Shown piece by piece: positions 1-10,195 of a stretch of DNA of 64,000 nt; position 1 is the first letter of the stretch, and every line of letters begins with the position of its first letter. Where the stretch lies: positions 44,548-108,547 of the forward strand of contig NZ_KB904150.1 in NCBI RefSeq assembly GCF_000379945.1. Reading direction: 5' to 3'. The notes under the pieces were generated by a model, which had not been told where the DNA came from, ran no database searches, and saw nothing but the letters and a program-made list of their open reading frames with translations. This DNA is from Porphyromonas macacae DSM 20710 = JCM 13914 (GTDB lineage Bacteria > Bacteroidota > Bacteroidia > Bacteroidales > Porphyromonadaceae). The translations under genes and the position numbers were made by a program.

Positions 1-26
1 GTGAGTTCCTGGATCTTTGAGTCCAT
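1..26 (-). CDS. 5' end of a gene cut by the window edge, possibly V-type ATP synthase subunit E
   Basis: Only eight codons are visible, reading MDSKIQEL leftward off the window. That opening resembles Bacteroidales V-type ATPase subunit E, which often starts with a Met-x-x-Lys-Ile-Gln-Glu-Leu pattern; this is a memory-based resemblance over very few residues. A TATATTTG box lies about 50 bases upstream on the same strand, which fits a real gene start. Subunit E would be a stalk subunit of the ion-translocating V/A-type ATPase. The identification is tentative. Confidence 0.3.
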
Positions 27-75
27 ATCTATATTGTTTAGTATTTGATTCGTGGTCTTTAGGATAATTCCATTA

Positions 76-83
76 CAAATATA
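76..83 (-). promoter_or_regulatory. Candidate -7 box of the gene leaving the left edge
   Basis: On the minus strand the octamer is TATATTTG, an exact match to the Bacteroidetes TAnnTTTG -7 element, about 50 nt before the start codon at 26. No convincing TTTG -33 element lies 19-21 nt upstream, so confidence is limited. Confidence 0.35.
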
Positions 84-268
84 AATAATACAAAATAATA
101 TATACTATTAAAAAGGAATATATCAATGTTCTTTTATCCGATAAAGAAAAAAACAAGAAAAATTTGGAGCGGTTTATAAATTGTAAAAAGAATTTTTTTG
201 TGGTGTTTTCTTTTTTGGGATATGGATTTTATGCTCTTTATAAATATTATAATAGCAATAAATACAGT

Positions 269-1726
269 TTATTTTCGCCAGAAAGTGGGTGTCAGTATCG
301 TTATAACGGTAAAAACTTCCAAACGACCGGCTAACATTAGAAAGCACATGATGATTTTGGTGAAAAAGCCGGCATGTTCGAAATTGTTTACAAAAGAGCC
401 CAAAGCAGGCCCCGAGTTACTGATTGCTGAGGTCGCTACGCTAATCCCTTCTATGAAAGAATGATCGTTCATCAGCATCAGAAGCATTGCTCCGGTCAGT
501 ATTAGAAAAAAGTACAAAAAAGTAAAAGCTAAAACCTGATGCACGGTACTTACTGCAAGAGTATGTCCGTTTACTTTTACGGGAACGACTTGATTCGGAC
601 TTACGCGTTTGTGAAATTCGTTGTTCAGATTTTTAAGCAGTATCAGGAAACGTCCCATTTTTAATCCCCCACTCGTAGAGCCTGCACATCCGTTTACCGC
701 CATCATGGAAACAGCTAAAATACCGAAAAAAGCTCCCCAACTACCGATGTCTGCCGTTAAATAGCCGGTACTGCTGAATAAAGACGTTACTTGGAATAAA
801 GCATGCCTGAAGTTGCTTTCAATAGATGGATATTCGTTATGATAGATAAGCCAGCTCATTGTTATGATTACACAGACCCCCATGATGCCTGCGTACCACC
901 TTGATTCTTCATCTCGCAAAAGTTTTTGGGGCTGTTTCCTTAAAATTGCAAAATAAAGTAATGCCAAGCTTAAACTGCCAATAAACATGAATATCGAAAC
1001 AATATATTCCAGATAGGGAGAGTTATAACTGCCGATACTGTTGTTTTTAGTAGAAAAACCTCCTGTAGATATACACGTTAGAGAATGGCATATTGCATCG
1101 TATAGCTCCATTGGGCCAATTAATAATAAGATAAAGAGCAGAAAGGTCAGGAATAAATAAATGGTAAAAATTCTTTTGGCCACTTGAGTTATTCTTGGCA
1201 GAAAACGATCATGTGTAATACCTGTTGTTTCAGCATTAAAAAGAGAACTGGCTCCACCTCCTATAAGAGGAATGAGTGCAATGGAAAAAACTACGATACC
1301 GACACCTCCCTGCCATTGTGTGATACTTCGCCAAAGTAAAATTCCTTTGGGCAGGTTTTCTACTTCGGTGAATATGGTTGCGCCCGTAGTGGTGAAACCT
1401 GACATGGTTTCAAAAAAAGCATCGATAAAGTTATTTGTGCTCTGAGATAATAAAAAGGGCAGGGTGCCGATTAAGGAAAGTATTAGCCAGGTCAAAGTAA
1501 CGGTAAGCATACCCTCCCGGCTTCCGATTTTTTTCTCTCTGTAATTTTTAGAAGGAAGAAAAAAAGCAAATCCGATTGTGGCAAAAGCGAGAGAAGAGAT
1601 AAGAATGGGGAAAATATTTTCTCGATATATCAGGGAGACAAGTAAACAGAACAGCAGTACGACTCCTTCTATGATACACATCATTCCTACGATTCGAGAG
1701 ATGAATTTACAGTTAATTCTTGACAT
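269..1726 (-). CDS. trkH: TrkH family potassium uptake protein
   Basis: Membrane subunit of the Trk K+ uptake system. The 485-residue protein is hydrophobic throughout and shows the four P-loop repeats typical of TrkH/KtrB channels: GFTTTGATI near residue 110, CISTGGFST near 220, LFSSTGYLT past 310 and SNSGPALGS near 440. These Gly-containing loops line the K+ filter. It is the last gene of the operon thyA-folA-hisS-dxs-trkA-trkH and begins 26 bp after trkA, whose product is its cytosolic gating partner. Length is normal for the family. No clear terminator was seen between its stop and the left edge. Confidence 0.96.
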   Translation of the reverse strand: MSRINCKFISRIVGMMCIIEGVVLLFCLLVSLIYRENIFPILISSLAFATIGFAFFLPSKNYREKKIGSREGMLTVTLTWLILSLIGTLPFLLSQSTNNFIDAFFETMSGFTTTGATIFTEVENLPKGILLWRSITQWQGGVGIVVFSIALIPLIGGGASSLFNAETTGITHDRFLPRITQVAKRIFTIYLFLTFLLFILLLIGPMELYDAICHSLTCISTGGFSTKNNSIGSYNSPYLEYIVSIFMFIGSLSLALLYFAILRKQPQKLLRDEESRWYAGIMGVCVIITMSWLIYHNEYPSIESNFRHALFQVTSLFSSTGYLTADIGSWGAFFGILAVSMMAVNGCAGSTSGGLKMGRFLILLKNLNNEFHKRVSPNQVVPVKVNGHTLAVSTVHQVLAFTFLYFFLILTGAMLLMLMNDHSFIEGISVATSAISNSGPALGSFVNNFEHAGFFTKIIMCFLMLAGRLEVFTVITILTPTFWRK

Positions 1727-1752
1727 CGGTTATGAATGCTCTTTCTTGATGG

Positions 1753-3093
1753 CTAATTAAACAGGTCTTTCAGTTGATTCATAGAGATATCATGGCAGAA
1801 AACAGCTACGTGATCGTACGGTTCCAAAACCGTATCGCCGTCAATCATCATGGGCACTCCATTGCGCACCATACCGCCGAAAGTGATGTTGTTTCCTAAA
1901 TTAAGTTCTTTGATAGGCTTTGCGATTACTTTCGAATCTCTTTTGGCAATCAACTCGGCTACGTCGGCATTGGCCACAGATAAGCATTTTACCGTACTGC
2001 TGTCAGCTCCCAGAAGCATTCTGAATATATGTCCTGCCGTGATTAGTTTTTTGTTGATTAGTGTGCCTATGTCCAAGCCGTAAGCTAAGTGTATATAGTC
2101 AATGTTTTCTTCTTTAGCGACGGTTTTGAATACGCCGTAACGTTTTGCGGACAGGCATGCCATCACATTGGTTTCTGAGTTTTCTGTAAGTGCGATAAAA
2201 ACGTCTGTTTCGTTAAGGCCTATCTCCTTTAATAGGTCGGGATCTCTGCCATCCCCATGATAGAGTTTGACTTCCGAAGGGAGAACAGAGCTGAGCTTTA
2301 TACATTTTTCTTTATTTCGTTCGATCAGACAAACATTGATGTTTTTAGGGATGCGTGCTATTGCTCTTAGGGCTGTTCTGCTTGCTCCCATGATAACAAC
2401 TTTGTGAACTGTGGGATTTCTCTTTCCTGCTATACTTCTTACGGTGGATATTTGATCCGGTGCACAAGTGAAGAAAACCACATCTCCATGCTCTACCCTG
2501 GTATTTCCCGAAGGAATAATAGTCTCCAAATCCCGTTTAATTGCCACTATGTGAAAAACTTTATTGTTGTCTTTCCCAAGTTCATGTAAATATTTACCGA
2601 CCAATTCCGCTCCATTCCGAACTTTTACTCCCACCAGAATTAAAGATCCGTTGAACAGTTCGATAAATTGTCGTGCCCATGGATAACGTATTGCCGCATA
2701 AATTTCATCTGCAGCTAATTCTTCCGGATAAATCATGGAGTTAATCCCCAGATTCTCGAAGAAAGTCATGTTATCCGGGGTTAAATACTCATGATTGTTT
2801 ATCCGTGCCAATGTCCTTTTGGCTCCCAGCCTTGATGCAAGAATCGATGCGGTAAGGTTGGTGGATTCTTCCGGAGTTACACTGATGAAAAGATCTGTGT
2901 TACTTACTCCCGCTTCCTGAAGATCTTTGAGTGATGTGGGGTTTGCCTGTATTGCCAGCAACTCTAAACGATGGCTTGCCTGTTCGAGTCTGGCCGGATC
3001 CGGGTCTATGAGGGTTATATCGAAATCCTCATTAGAAAGCAATTTGGCTAAATGTGTTCCAACCTCCCCTGCACCGGCAATCAAGATTCTCAT
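1753..3093 (-). CDS. trkA: Trk system K+ uptake regulatory protein TrkA
   Basis: Cytosolic nucleotide-binding subunit that gates TrkH. The 446 residues contain two tandem RCK modules. The first Rossmann fold begins with GAGEVGTHLA at residues 7-16, followed by an acidic end of strand 2 (LIDPD) that suggests NAD(H) binding. The second starts near residue 233 with VVIMGASRTALRAI, where the usual third glycine is lost, so nucleotide binding by the second half may be weaker. Each half ends in a TrkA-C domain. It lies 24 bp after dxs and 26 bp before trkH, so the two subunits are co-transcribed. Confidence 0.96.
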   Translation of the reverse strand: MRILIAGAGEVGTHLAKLLSNEDFDITLIDPDPARLEQASHRLELLAIQANPTSLKDLQEAGVSNTDLFISVTPEESTNLTASILASRLGAKRTLARINNHEYLTPDNMTFFENLGINSMIYPEELAADEIYAAIRYPWARQFIELFNGSLILVGVKVRNGAELVGKYLHELGKDNNKVFHIVAIKRDLETIIPSGNTRVEHGDVVFFTCAPDQISTVRSIAGKRNPTVHKVVIMGASRTALRAIARIPKNINVCLIERNKEKCIKLSSVLPSEVKLYHGDGRDPDLLKEIGLNETDVFIALTENSETNVMACLSAKRYGVFKTVAKEENIDYIHLAYGLDIGTLINKKLITAGHIFRMLLGADSSTVKCLSVANADVAELIAKRDSKVIAKPIKELNLGNNITFGGMVRNGVPMMIDGDTVLEPYDHVAVFCHDISMNQLKDLFN

Positions 3094-3117
3094 TGTAAAT
3101 CGATCTATAAACTTTTG

Positions 3118-5031
3118 TTATGATTTCAGCATGTCTACAGCTGTTTCATAAATGGTTTGATTATCCAAACCGCAGTCCTGATACTGTTCAGAAGGTGTTC
3201 CGTGAGGGATAAAACGGTCTGGAATACCTAATCTCTTAACTTTGTTTCCGTAACCGTTATCCATTAAGAACTCTATTACAGCGGTTCCCATACCTCCCGT
3301 TATGCAGCCGTCTTCAACTGTGATAATATGTTTGTATCGTTTGGCTACATGATGCAATAAGTCTTCATCCAATGGTTTTATGAAGACCATATCGTAATGT
3401 CCTGTGGAGTATCCTTTCGTTTTTAACTCTTTTACAATGGATGCAACTCTTGCTCCCACAGGTCCGATCGTAAGAAAAGCTAAATCTTCTCCTTCCTGGA
3501 GTGTCCTGCCTTTCCCTATTTCTACTAATTGAGGAGGAGTTTGCCAATCGACTACGGAACCGGTACCACGCGGATATCGGATCGCAATCGGTCCGTTTTG
3601 TCCTTTGTATGCAGTGTACATCAGATTCCTTAACTCGATTTCGTCGTAAGGCGAGCAGACGGTCATATTGGGTATAATGCGCAGGTATGCCAAATCAAAT
3701 GCCCCTTGATGCGTAGCTCCGTCTTCACCAACCAATCCGGCTCTGTCCAGACAGAGAATAACATGCTCTTTCAGCAGTGCTACGTCATGAATGATTTGAT
3801 CGTAAGCACGTTGCGTGAAAGAAGAATAAATATTGCAAAACGGTATCAACCCTTCTCTTGAGAGTCCGGCCGAGAATGTAACGGCATGCCCTTCTGCAAT
3901 ACCTACATCGAAAGTTCTTTTAGGGAAGGCTTTCATCATAAAAGTCATGGAACAGCCCGTTGGCATGGCCGGAGTTACTCCTACAATACGTTCATCTCTT
4001 TCTGCAAATTCAACCAATGTTTTACCGAATACATCCTGGAATTTGGGTGGTTGAGGTACGTCCGTCTTTTGATTTATTCTTTGTCCTGTATTTACATCAA
4101 AAACACCCGGGGCATGCCAAATGGTTGCCTGTTTTTCCGCCGGCAGATAACCTTTCCCTTTGATTGTTTTGATATGCAGGATACGAGGTCCTTTCATATC
4201 TTTAATATCCCCGAGAACGGTAACCAGACGGTTGATGTTATTCCCGTCAATGGGGCCGAAGTATCTTATGCTAAAGCCGTCAAAGAATAAGTTTTGTCTG
4301 GATACGAGCGCTTTAAGACTATTATTCAAACGTTGTACATTTTTTCTTTTAACGTCGTCAATCAGTTTGAGTTTCTTTAGTCCTCGATAGGCATCGTACC
4401 TTAATGTGTTATATGCTTTACTTGTCAATAAATCAACCATGTAATGGTTTAGCCCTCCCACATTGTTGTCTATGGACATGTTATTGTCATTTAGGACAAT
4501 GAGCAGGTTATTCGGGAAAGATGAAGTGTTGTTTAAGCCTTCGAAAGCCAAACCGCCGGTCATCGAACCATCTCCAATAACGGCAATAACCAGCTTGTCT
4601 TCATTTTTCTGTGCTACGGCTACGGCCATTCCTAAGGCTGCGGATATGGAATTTGAAGCATGGCCTGCAGCAAATGTATCATATTCGCTTTCTTCCGGAG
4701 TCGGAAAACCGGCAATACCTCCCCATTGTCTTAATGTTTTGAATTCATCTCGTCTTCCGGTCAATATTTTGTGACTGTAAGCTTGATGTCCCACATCCCA
4801 TACAATAAGGTCCTTAGGAGTGTTAAAAACATAATGTAGTGCAACGGTCAGTTCTACTGCACCCAAACTGGAACCAAGATGTCCCGGTCGTTGCGATACG
4901 ACATCAAGAATATATTTTCTAAGTTCGGCACATAGCCTCGGTAAAGATTTAACCGGAAGCTTACGCATGTCTGCCGGACTGTTTATCTTAGTCAAAAGCT
5001 TGTATTCCTGAATATCTTTAACGTTTACCAT
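3118..5031 (-). CDS. dxs: 1-deoxy-D-xylulose-5-phosphate synthase
   Basis: Thiamine-diphosphate enzyme that condenses pyruvate and glyceraldehyde 3-phosphate to DXP, the entry step of the MEP isoprenoid pathway. At 637 residues it has the usual length. Visible features are the N-terminal [20 protein letters not shown] segment, the ThDP/Mg motif GDGSMTGG near residue 153 followed by LNDNNMSI, the central pyrimidine-binding domain with [12 protein letters not shown], and the C-terminal transketolase domain. It sits between hisS (36 bp) and trkA (24 bp); the pairing is organisational, not metabolic. Confidence 0.97.
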   Translation of the reverse strand: MVNVKDIQEYKLLTKINSPADMRKLPVKSLPRLCAELRKYILDVVSQRPGHLGSSLGAVELTVALHYVFNTPKDLIVWDVGHQAYSHKILTGRRDEFKTLRQWGGIAGFPTPEESEYDTFAAGHASNSISAALGMAVAVAQKNEDKLVIAVIGDGSMTGGLAFEGLNNTSSFPNNLLIVLNDNNMSIDNNVGGLNHYMVDLLTSKAYNTLRYDAYRGLKKLKLIDDVKRKNVQRLNNSLKALVSRQNLFFDGFSIRYFGPIDGNNINRLVTVLGDIKDMKGPRILHIKTIKGKGYLPAEKQATIWHAPGVFDVNTGQRINQKTDVPQPPKFQDVFGKTLVEFAERDERIVGVTPAMPTGCSMTFMMKAFPKRTFDVGIAEGHAVTFSAGLSREGLIPFCNIYSSFTQRAYDQIIHDVALLKEHVILCLDRAGLVGEDGATHQGAFDLAYLRIIPNMTVCSPYDEIELRNLMYTAYKGQNGPIAIRYPRGTGSVVDWQTPPQLVEIGKGRTLQEGEDLAFLTIGPVGARVASIVKELKTKGYSTGHYDMVFIKPLDEDLLHHVAKRYKHIITVEDGCITGGMGTAVIEFLMDNGYGNKVKRLGIPDRFIPHGTPSEQYQDCGLDNQTIYETAVDMLKS

Positions 5032-5067
5032 GTCGATATCTTTTTCAAAAAGATCCTGAGTTATTAA

Positions 5068-6429
5068 CTATATTCCGATTAATGTGATAACCTCCTCAAC
5101 AGAGAGCAAGTTTTGCTCCCCGGTTTTCATGTTTTTTATGTTAATTTTTTTGTGCTCTAATTCCTGACTTCCCATTAAAGCCACAAATGGAATATTCAGA
5201 CTGTCGGCATGAGCCATCTGCTTCTTCATTTTTGCAGGTTCCGGATACAATTCTGTTCTTATCCCGGCTTTTCTTATTTGTGCAATGACGGGTAGCAAAA
5301 ACTTTGTTTCATCTTCACCGAAATTGACAAACATCAATTGGGTATTTTTAAGCTGTTCTTCAGGAAACAGATTCAATTCCTGCATCACGTCGTAGATACG
5401 ATCCGCACCGAATGATATTCCCACACCGGAAAGACCCTGCATGCCGAAAATACCGGTAAGATTATCGTATCTTCCTCCGCCCGTAATGCTTCCCATGGCC
5501 ACATCCTTCGCTTTTACTTCCAGAATAGCTCCCGTGTAGTATGATAGCCCTCTGGCCAAACTAAGATCCACCAGAATCTCGTTTTTTATATTTACAACAT
5601 TCAAACGGTCTAATATATACCGTGTTTCTTCAATACCTTTCTGCCCGATTTCCGAGTTTTGCAGCAACGTGCCCAATCGGTCTAATTTTTCGTTGTTGTT
5701 ACCGTCCAGTGTGATTAAAGGTTCCAATGTTTGTATCGTATTCTCGCTGAAGCCTTTTTCCCGGAGTTCTTTTTTGACATTCTCCAAACCGATTTTTTCC
5801 AATTTATCGATAGCAACAGTAATGTCCACGATCCGATCCTGTTCTCCCGCTACCTCTGCCATCCCGGCTAAGATTTTTCGATTGTTGAGGTGTATTTTCA
5901 CGTTGATTCCCAATCTGCAAAACACATCATCGATAATCTGAATCAATTCTACTTCGTTAATGAGGGAATCTGAACCGATGATATCGGCATCGCACTGATA
6001 GAATTCTCTGTATCTTCCTTTTTGGGGTCTGTCGGCACGCCATACCGGTTGAATCTGATAGCGTCGAAAAGGCATACTGAGCTCGTTAAAGTGATTGACT
6101 ACATATCTGGCGAAGGGGACGGTCAGATCATAACGCAATCCTTTTTCGCAGGCTTTATTTGAAAAAAGTACGGTGTTCCGTCCGATAAGTTCTTCATCGG
6201 AAACACCTTTGAAAAAATCTCCGGAATTCAAGACTCTAAAAAGAAGACGGTCGCCTTCTTCTCCGTATTTACCCATCAAAGTGTTCATGTTTTCCATCGT
6301 AGGCGTCTCTATCTGGCTAAATCCGTAGATGGCATAAACGTCTTTAATCGTATTGAATATATAGTTTCTTCGAGCCATTTCAATAGGCCCGAAGTCTCTC
6401 ATTCCTTTAGGTATGGTCGGTTTTTGCAT
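5068..6429 (-). CDS. hisS: Histidine--tRNA ligase
   Basis: Class II aminoacyl-tRNA synthetase that charges tRNA-His. The 453-residue protein opens with PKGMRDFGP, typical of HisRS, and carries the class II motif 2 region ([12 protein letters not shown], then [23 protein letters not shown]), the histidine-specific loop [15 protein letters not shown], and motif 3 [16 protein letters not shown]-terminal anticodon-binding domain follows from about residue 360. It is separated from folA by 12 bp and from dxs by 36 bp, both within the thyA-led operon. Confidence 0.97.
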   Translation of the reverse strand: MQKPTIPKGMRDFGPIEMARRNYIFNTIKDVYAIYGFSQIETPTMENMNTLMGKYGEEGDRLLFRVLNSGDFFKGVSDEELIGRNTVLFSNKACEKGLRYDLTVPFARYVVNHFNELSMPFRRYQIQPVWRADRPQKGRYREFYQCDADIIGSDSLINEVELIQIIDDVFCRLGINVKIHLNNRKILAGMAEVAGEQDRIVDITVAIDKLEKIGLENVKKELREKGFSENTIQTLEPLITLDGNNNEKLDRLGTLLQNSEIGQKGIEETRYILDRLNVVNIKNEILVDLSLARGLSYYTGAILEVKAKDVAMGSITGGGRYDNLTGIFGMQGLSGVGISFGADRIYDVMQELNLFPEEQLKNTQLMFVNFGEDETKFLLPVIAQIRKAGIRTELYPEPAKMKKQMAHADSLNIPFVALMGSQELEHKKINIKNMKTGEQNLLSVEEVITLIGI

Positions 6430-6441
6430 AGATGTCAGTTC

Positions 6442-6942
6442 TTATATCTTTTTACGTCTTAATTCATAAAACGTAGAGTCATATTCATTTTGTTCATTTG
6501 CCTGGCAATGTTTTATTTTTAACACATCCCAGTTTCTTGGGTCCCAGTCCGGGAAAAAAGTATCGGCATCCGGGAAAGAGTGGTGAACAACCGTAAGATA
6601 GAGTTTGTCTGCTTCATCTAAAGTTGAACCGTATAATTTCCCTCCGCCGATAATAAACAGTTCATCTTCCCCTTGAGCTTCAATGTAATGCGATGCTTTT
6701 TCAAAAGTATCGAAACAGATAATTCCTTCTTTTTCTTTTATGGTAGATGAAATTACAACATTTACTCTGTTGGGTAAGGGGCCGTTCGGTAAAGAATTGA
6801 AAGTATTCCTTCCCATCACTATGGTATGGCCTGTTGTCAATTCCTTAAATCTTTTCAGGTCATCCCGTAAATGCCACATAAGCGTATTATTACGTCCTAT
6901 GGCTCCATGTTCATCTGTCGCTACGATGATCGATTTTAACAT
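6442..6942 (-). CDS. folA: Dihydrofolate reductase
   Basis: Reduces dihydrofolate to tetrahydrofolate with NADPH, regenerating the cofactor consumed by thymidylate synthase. The 166 residues show the N-terminal IIVATDEHGAIGRNNTLMWHL stretch with the conserved Trp and following Asp (RDDLKRFKELT), the NADPH-binding TIVMGRNTFNSL segment and FIIGGGKLY near residue 98. The gene starts 11 bp after thyA, the classical thyA-folA pairing that couples folate oxidation and reduction. Confidence 0.97.
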   Translation of the reverse strand: MLKSIIVATDEHGAIGRNNTLMWHLRDDLKRFKELTTGHTIVMGRNTFNSLPNGPLPNRVNVVISSTIKEKEGIICFDTFEKASHYIEAQGEDELFIIGGGKLYGSTLDEADKLYLTVVHHSFPDADTFFPDWDPRNWDVLKIKHCQANEQNEYDSTFYELRRKKI

Positions 6943-6953
6943 AATTGCAGTAT

Positions 6954-7748
6954 TTATACTGAAACCACTCCCGGGATATGCGGGTGGGGGGTATAGTTTA
7001 TCAATTCAAAATCTTTATATGTAAACTCAAAAATATTCTTAATATTTTCGTTTAGCTTCATTTGGGGTAACTTCCCGGGGCATCTGCTTAGCTGCAGTCG
7101 CACCTGTTCCATATGATTTTTGTAGATATGTGCATCTCCCAAAGTGTGAATGAAGTCTCCGGGTTGCAAATTACAAACCTGTGCCATCATCATTAGCAGC
7201 AAAGCGTAGGAGGCTATGTTAAAAGGTACCCCGAGAAATATATCGGCGCTCCGCTGATAAAGTTGCAGACTCAGTTTTCCGTTGGCAACATAAAACTGCA
7301 TAAAACAATGGCATGGAGCCAGATGCATTTCCGGTAGTTGCGCAACGTTCCATGCACTGACAATTATACGTCTGCTGTCGGGGTTGTTTTTTATTTCTTC
7401 GACAGTTTCGCTGATCTGGTCTATATAGTTACCGTTATAATCCGGCCATGAACGCCATTGATAACCATAGATAGGCCCCAATTCTCCATTTTCGTCTGCC
7501 CACTCATTCCATATCCTTACACCGTTTTCTTTGAGATAAGCTATGTTGGTGTCTCCTTTTAGAAACCATAGCAATTCATGGATAACACTTTTTAGATGGA
7601 TTTTTTTTGTAGTCATAAGGGGAAATCCATCCGATAAATCAAATCGCATTTGGTAACCAAAAATACTTTTTGTGCCTGTTCCGGTACGGTCTTCTTTTTC
7701 CTGGCCATTCACAAGCACATGTTGTATAAGGTCTAAGTACTGCTTCAT
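6954..7748 (-). CDS. thyA: Thymidylate synthase
   Basis: Methylates dUMP to dTMP using methylene-tetrahydrofolate. At 264 residues it is the E. coli-length ThyA. The catalytic cysteine lies in [12 protein letters not shown] (about residue 147), followed by [20 protein letters not shown] with the phosphate-binding Arg and conserved Asn, and [12 protein letters not shown]. It is the promoter-proximal gene of a six-gene operon running to trkH. The intergenic DNA upstream contains the ferredoxin terminator but no promoter I can assign firmly. Confidence 0.97.
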   Translation of the reverse strand: MKQYLDLIQHVLVNGQEKEDRTGTGTKSIFGYQMRFDLSDGFPLMTTKKIHLKSVIHELLWFLKGDTNIAYLKENGVRIWNEWADENGELGPIYGYQWRSWPDYNGNYIDQISETVEEIKNNPDSRRIIVSAWNVAQLPEMHLAPCHCFMQFYVANGKLSLQLYQRSADIFLGVPFNIASYALLLMMMAQVCNLQPGDFIHTLGDAHIYKNHMEQVRLQLSRCPGKLPQMKLNENIKNIFEFTYKDFELINYTPHPHIPGVVSV

Positions 7749-7802
7749 TTTTGTGAAAATAATATAATTATGAAGGTACTAATTAATGTTGATATTAGTG
7801 TA

Positions 7803-7843
7803 AAAGAAAAACGGCTATACTGTCATTGATACAGAATAGCCGT
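7803..7843 (-). terminator. Rho-independent terminator after the ferredoxin gene
   Basis: Arms ACGGCTATaCTGT (7811-7823) and ACAGaATAGCCGT (7831-7843) form a stem with one mismatch. On the minus strand it is followed by TTTTTCTTTTA. It lies 50 bp downstream of the ferredoxin stop and upstream of thyA, separating the two units. Confidence 0.75.
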
Positions 7844-7895
7844 ATGCTAAAATGTTGCGCTTTATTGTAAGGTCTGGTTCTTTTCTAAGAAAAAA

Positions 7896-8066
7896 TTAGT
7901 GACCGCCCTCAATTGCGCTCGAAGGACAAGCTGCTGCACAAGCGCCGCAATCGATGCAGGTGTCCGGGTCAATTTTATAGATATCGCCCTCAGAGATAGC
8001 TCCAACAGGACATTCGTCAATGCAAGAACCACATGCTACGCAATTGTCTGTAATTAAATGTGCCAT
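7896..8066 (-). CDS. 2[4Fe-4S] ferredoxin
   Basis: A 56-residue bacterial-type ferredoxin, small enough to be missed by simple ORF cut-offs. It starts MAHLITDNCVACGSC and has two CxxCxxCxxxCP clusters: C9, C12, C15, C19 followed by Pro20, and C37, C40, C43, C47 followed by Pro48. Each set supplies three cysteines to one 4Fe-4S cluster and one to the other. It is a soluble low-potential electron carrier, for example for pyruvate:ferredoxin oxidoreductase. It is monocistronic, with a near-consensus promoter upstream and a hairpin terminator downstream. Confidence 0.96.
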   Translation of the reverse strand: MAHLITDNCVACGSCIDECPVGAISEGDIYKIDPDTCIDCGACAAACPSSAIEGGH

Positions 8067-8109
8067 TATTTTAATTGTTTAAGTGAAATATTGAATTTCT
8101 TTTCCGATG

Positions 8110-8139
8110 CAAAGATAACATACTTTTTTAATATACCAA
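8110..8139 (-). promoter_or_regulatory. Bacteroidetes-type promoter of the ferredoxin gene
   Basis: On the minus strand, TTG (8137-8139), a 19-bp spacer and TATCTTTG (8110-8117) match the -33/-7 consensus. The predicted start near 8105 leaves a leader of about 40 nt before the ferredoxin ATG at 8066. Confidence 0.65.
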
Positions 8140-8189
8140 TAAATAGGTATGAAATTGTGTTTGTCTAATTAACCTTAATGACTTTCTCT

Positions 8190-8230
8190 AAACAGAAAAG
8201 ACGAGGAAAATTTCCTCGTCTTTTCTGTTT
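8190..8230. terminator. Perfect 20-bp inverted repeat, bidirectional terminator
   Basis: Two 20-nt arms around a single central base pair perfectly; the stem core is GACGAGGAAA/TTTCCTCGTC, ending in TTTTCTGTTT in both orientations. It lies 32 bp past the tsf stop and 50 bp before the ferredoxin -33 element, so it most likely ends the rplM-rpsI-rpsB-tsf transcript. Confidence 0.8.
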
Positions 8231-8262
8231 AATAATGACTTGTAATATAAAATACCGGAGGG

Positions 8263-9087
8263 TTATTCGGCATTTAATGTTACGCGTTTGAATGCACTTA
8301 CAGACAGAGATTTGCTGTTTTCTTTCAAGTAGTCGGCAACAGACTGTTTGTTGTTTTTGATATTTTCCTGTTGCAACAATGTATTCTCTTTATAGAATTT
8401 TTGCAGACCGCCTTCGGCTATACGTTCGATTAAATTTTCCGGTTTGCCTGATTCGCGAGCTTTTTCGCGAGCCAGTTCCAGTTCTCTTTCTTTAATCTCC
8501 TGAGGTACATCTTCTTCGCTGATCGCAATAGGATTCATTGCGGCTACTTGCATGGCAATGTTGTGTGCGACTTCATAATCTGCTTTTTCATTAAATGCTA
8601 CGATTGTAGCCAACTTGTTCCCCGGGTGGATATATGCTGTGGTTGTGGGGCCATTTACAAACTCGTAGTATCCCAACTCCATCTTTTCACCGGTAATACC
8701 CACCTGATCTGTAATATGATCTTGTACCGTACGGTTTTCTGCCAGAATCATATTTTTCAAATCCTCTTTATTTTGCGGCTTGTTAGTCAAAGCCAAATTC
8801 AAAATATTTCTGGTCAGGTCGATGAATCCTTGGTTTTTGGCAACGAAATCGGTTTCGCATTGCAGAGCGACTGCAGCAGCAAAATCATCTTTTGCAGCGG
8901 CCAGCACACAGCCTTCCGTAGCTTCTCGGTCTGAACGCTTCGCTGCAACAGCCTGTCCTTTTTTTCTGATGATTTCCATTGCTTTTTCAAAGTCGTTGTT
9001 GGCTTCCTCTAAAGCTTGTTTGCAGTCCATCATACCTGCACCACTCATTTTACGCAATTTTGCGATGTCTTGAATTGTAACAGCCAT
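8263..9087 (-). CDS. tsf: Translation elongation factor Ts
   Basis: Guanine-nucleotide exchange factor for EF-Tu. The 274-residue protein has the N-terminal UBA-like segment IAKLRKMSGAGMMDCKQALE, which contacts EF-Tu, and the signature CETDFVAKN near residue 77, whose Asp-Phe pair inserts at the EF-Tu Mg2+ site. The remainder is the core subdomains and the C-terminal GLQKFYKENTLLQQ region. It follows rpsB by 123 bp with a hairpin in the gap, the usual rpsB-tsf arrangement. Confidence 0.97.
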   Translation of the reverse strand: MAVTIQDIAKLRKMSGAGMMDCKQALEEANNDFEKAMEIIRKKGQAVAAKRSDREATEGCVLAAAKDDFAAAVALQCETDFVAKNQGFIDLTRNILNLALTNKPQNKEDLKNMILAENRTVQDHITDQVGITGEKMELGYYEFVNGPTTTAYIHPGNKLATIVAFNEKADYEVAHNIAMQVAAMNPIAISEEDVPQEIKERELELAREKARESGKPENLIERIAEGGLQKFYKENTLLQQENIKNNKQSVADYLKENSKSLSVSAFKRVTLNAE

Positions 9088-9122
9088 AAGATTATGTCTA
9101 TGTTAAGAATTTTAATTTGAAA

Positions 9123-9162
9123 AGCTCCCGGAGATAATATTGCCTTGTCTGCCGGGAGCTTG
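9123..9162 (-). terminator. Hairpin between rpsB and tsf (attenuator candidate)
   Basis: Arms AAGCTCCCGG (9123-9132) and CCGGGAGCTT (9153-9162) form a GC-rich 10-bp stem in the rpsB-tsf gap. On the minus strand it is followed by TTCAAATTAAAATT, not a proper U-tract. It may be a partial terminator or a processing/stability element that sets the S2 to EF-Ts ratio. Confidence 0.5.
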
Positions 9163-9210
9163 ATTGTTATGATTTGAAAATAATGTTTGAAAGGTAAGTG
9201 AAGCGATGAT

Positions 9211-10065
9211 TTACTCTTCTACCGCTTCTTCAGTTCCTTCTTCTTCAGCATTTTCTTCATTTACCTCCTCAGCGTTGTTTTTGTTTATACGCTGACGGCG
9301 AGCACCGCTTTTACGGGCACCGCCAATCTTTTGCGGCTCTTCTTCGTCTCCACTGGGATGATCGCTTTTTGCTTCGGCTTTGCGTTCGTTGAGTCCTTCT
9401 GCAATAGCTTGACAAATAGCACTTAATATCAGTTCCACCGCTTCCGTAGAGTCGTCATTGCAAGGAATAACGTAATCCAGGTTTTTAGGGTCGCTGTTTG
9501 TGTCGATGATGCCAAACACAGGTATTCCCAAACGATTGGCTTCACGAATGGCAATGTGCTCTTTCATTACATCCACTACAAACAAAGCGGAGGGGAGGCG
9601 TTTCATTTCTGCGATAGAACCCAGGTTCTTTTGCAATTTCTCGCTTTGACGGGTAATTTGCAGTTTTTCGCGTTTTGAAAGGTTATCAAATGTACCGTCG
9701 GACTTCATTTTTTCGATAGAGTCCATCTTCTTCACAGCCTTACGGATTGTGGGGAAGTTTGTAAGCATACCACCCGGCCAACGCTCGGTGACGAATGGCA
9801 TATTTACAGATGCAGCCATCTCAGCTACGGGAGCTTTGATTTGTTTTTTCGTACCAACGAACAGGATTTTTTTGCCGTTACGAGCCATGTTCTTTGCTAC
9901 TTCTGCTGCTTCGTCTACTTTAGCAACTGTTTTGTGCAGGTCGATAATATGTATATCGTTGCGCTCCATGAAAATATAAGGAGCCATAGCCGGGTTCCAT
10001 TTTTTTGTTAAGTGCCCGAAGTGTGCGCCGGCTTCTAATAATTGGTCAAAAGTTAGTCTTGACAT
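9211..10065 (-). CDS. rpsB: 30S ribosomal protein S2
   Basis: Small-subunit protein assembled late near the head-platform junction, needed for S1 association where S1 is present. The protein starts MSRLTFDQLLEAGAHFGH, with signature GHLTKKWNPAMAPYIF, and continues through RWPGGMLTNFPTI and GIIDTNSDP. At 284 residues it is longer than E. coli S2 because of a charged C-terminal tail (about residue 230 on) rich in Lys/Arg then Glu, a tail common in Bacteroidetes S2. It lies 130 bp after rpsI and before tsf. Confidence 0.97.
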   Translation of the reverse strand: MSRLTFDQLLEAGAHFGHLTKKWNPAMAPYIFMERNDIHIIDLHKTVAKVDEAAEVAKNMARNGKKILFVGTKKQIKAPVAEMAASVNMPFVTERWPGGMLTNFPTIRKAVKKMDSIEKMKSDGTFDNLSKREKLQITRQSEKLQKNLGSIAEMKRLPSALFVVDVMKEHIAIREANRLGIPVFGIIDTNSDPKNLDYVIPCNDDSTEAVELILSAICQAIAEGLNERKAEAKSDHPSGDEEEPQKIGGARKSGARRQRINKNNAEEVNEENAEEEGTEEAVEE

Positions 10066-10195
10066 AATAATTTCGTTTACGTTCTATAATGTAAAACATT
10101 TGTTACTTGCAATCTGTGTGGTAGATCAAGCGCTTAACCGAAATCCAACAGATTTAGATACTAAACGCGAATAATTCAGAGAGACTCTCAATAAA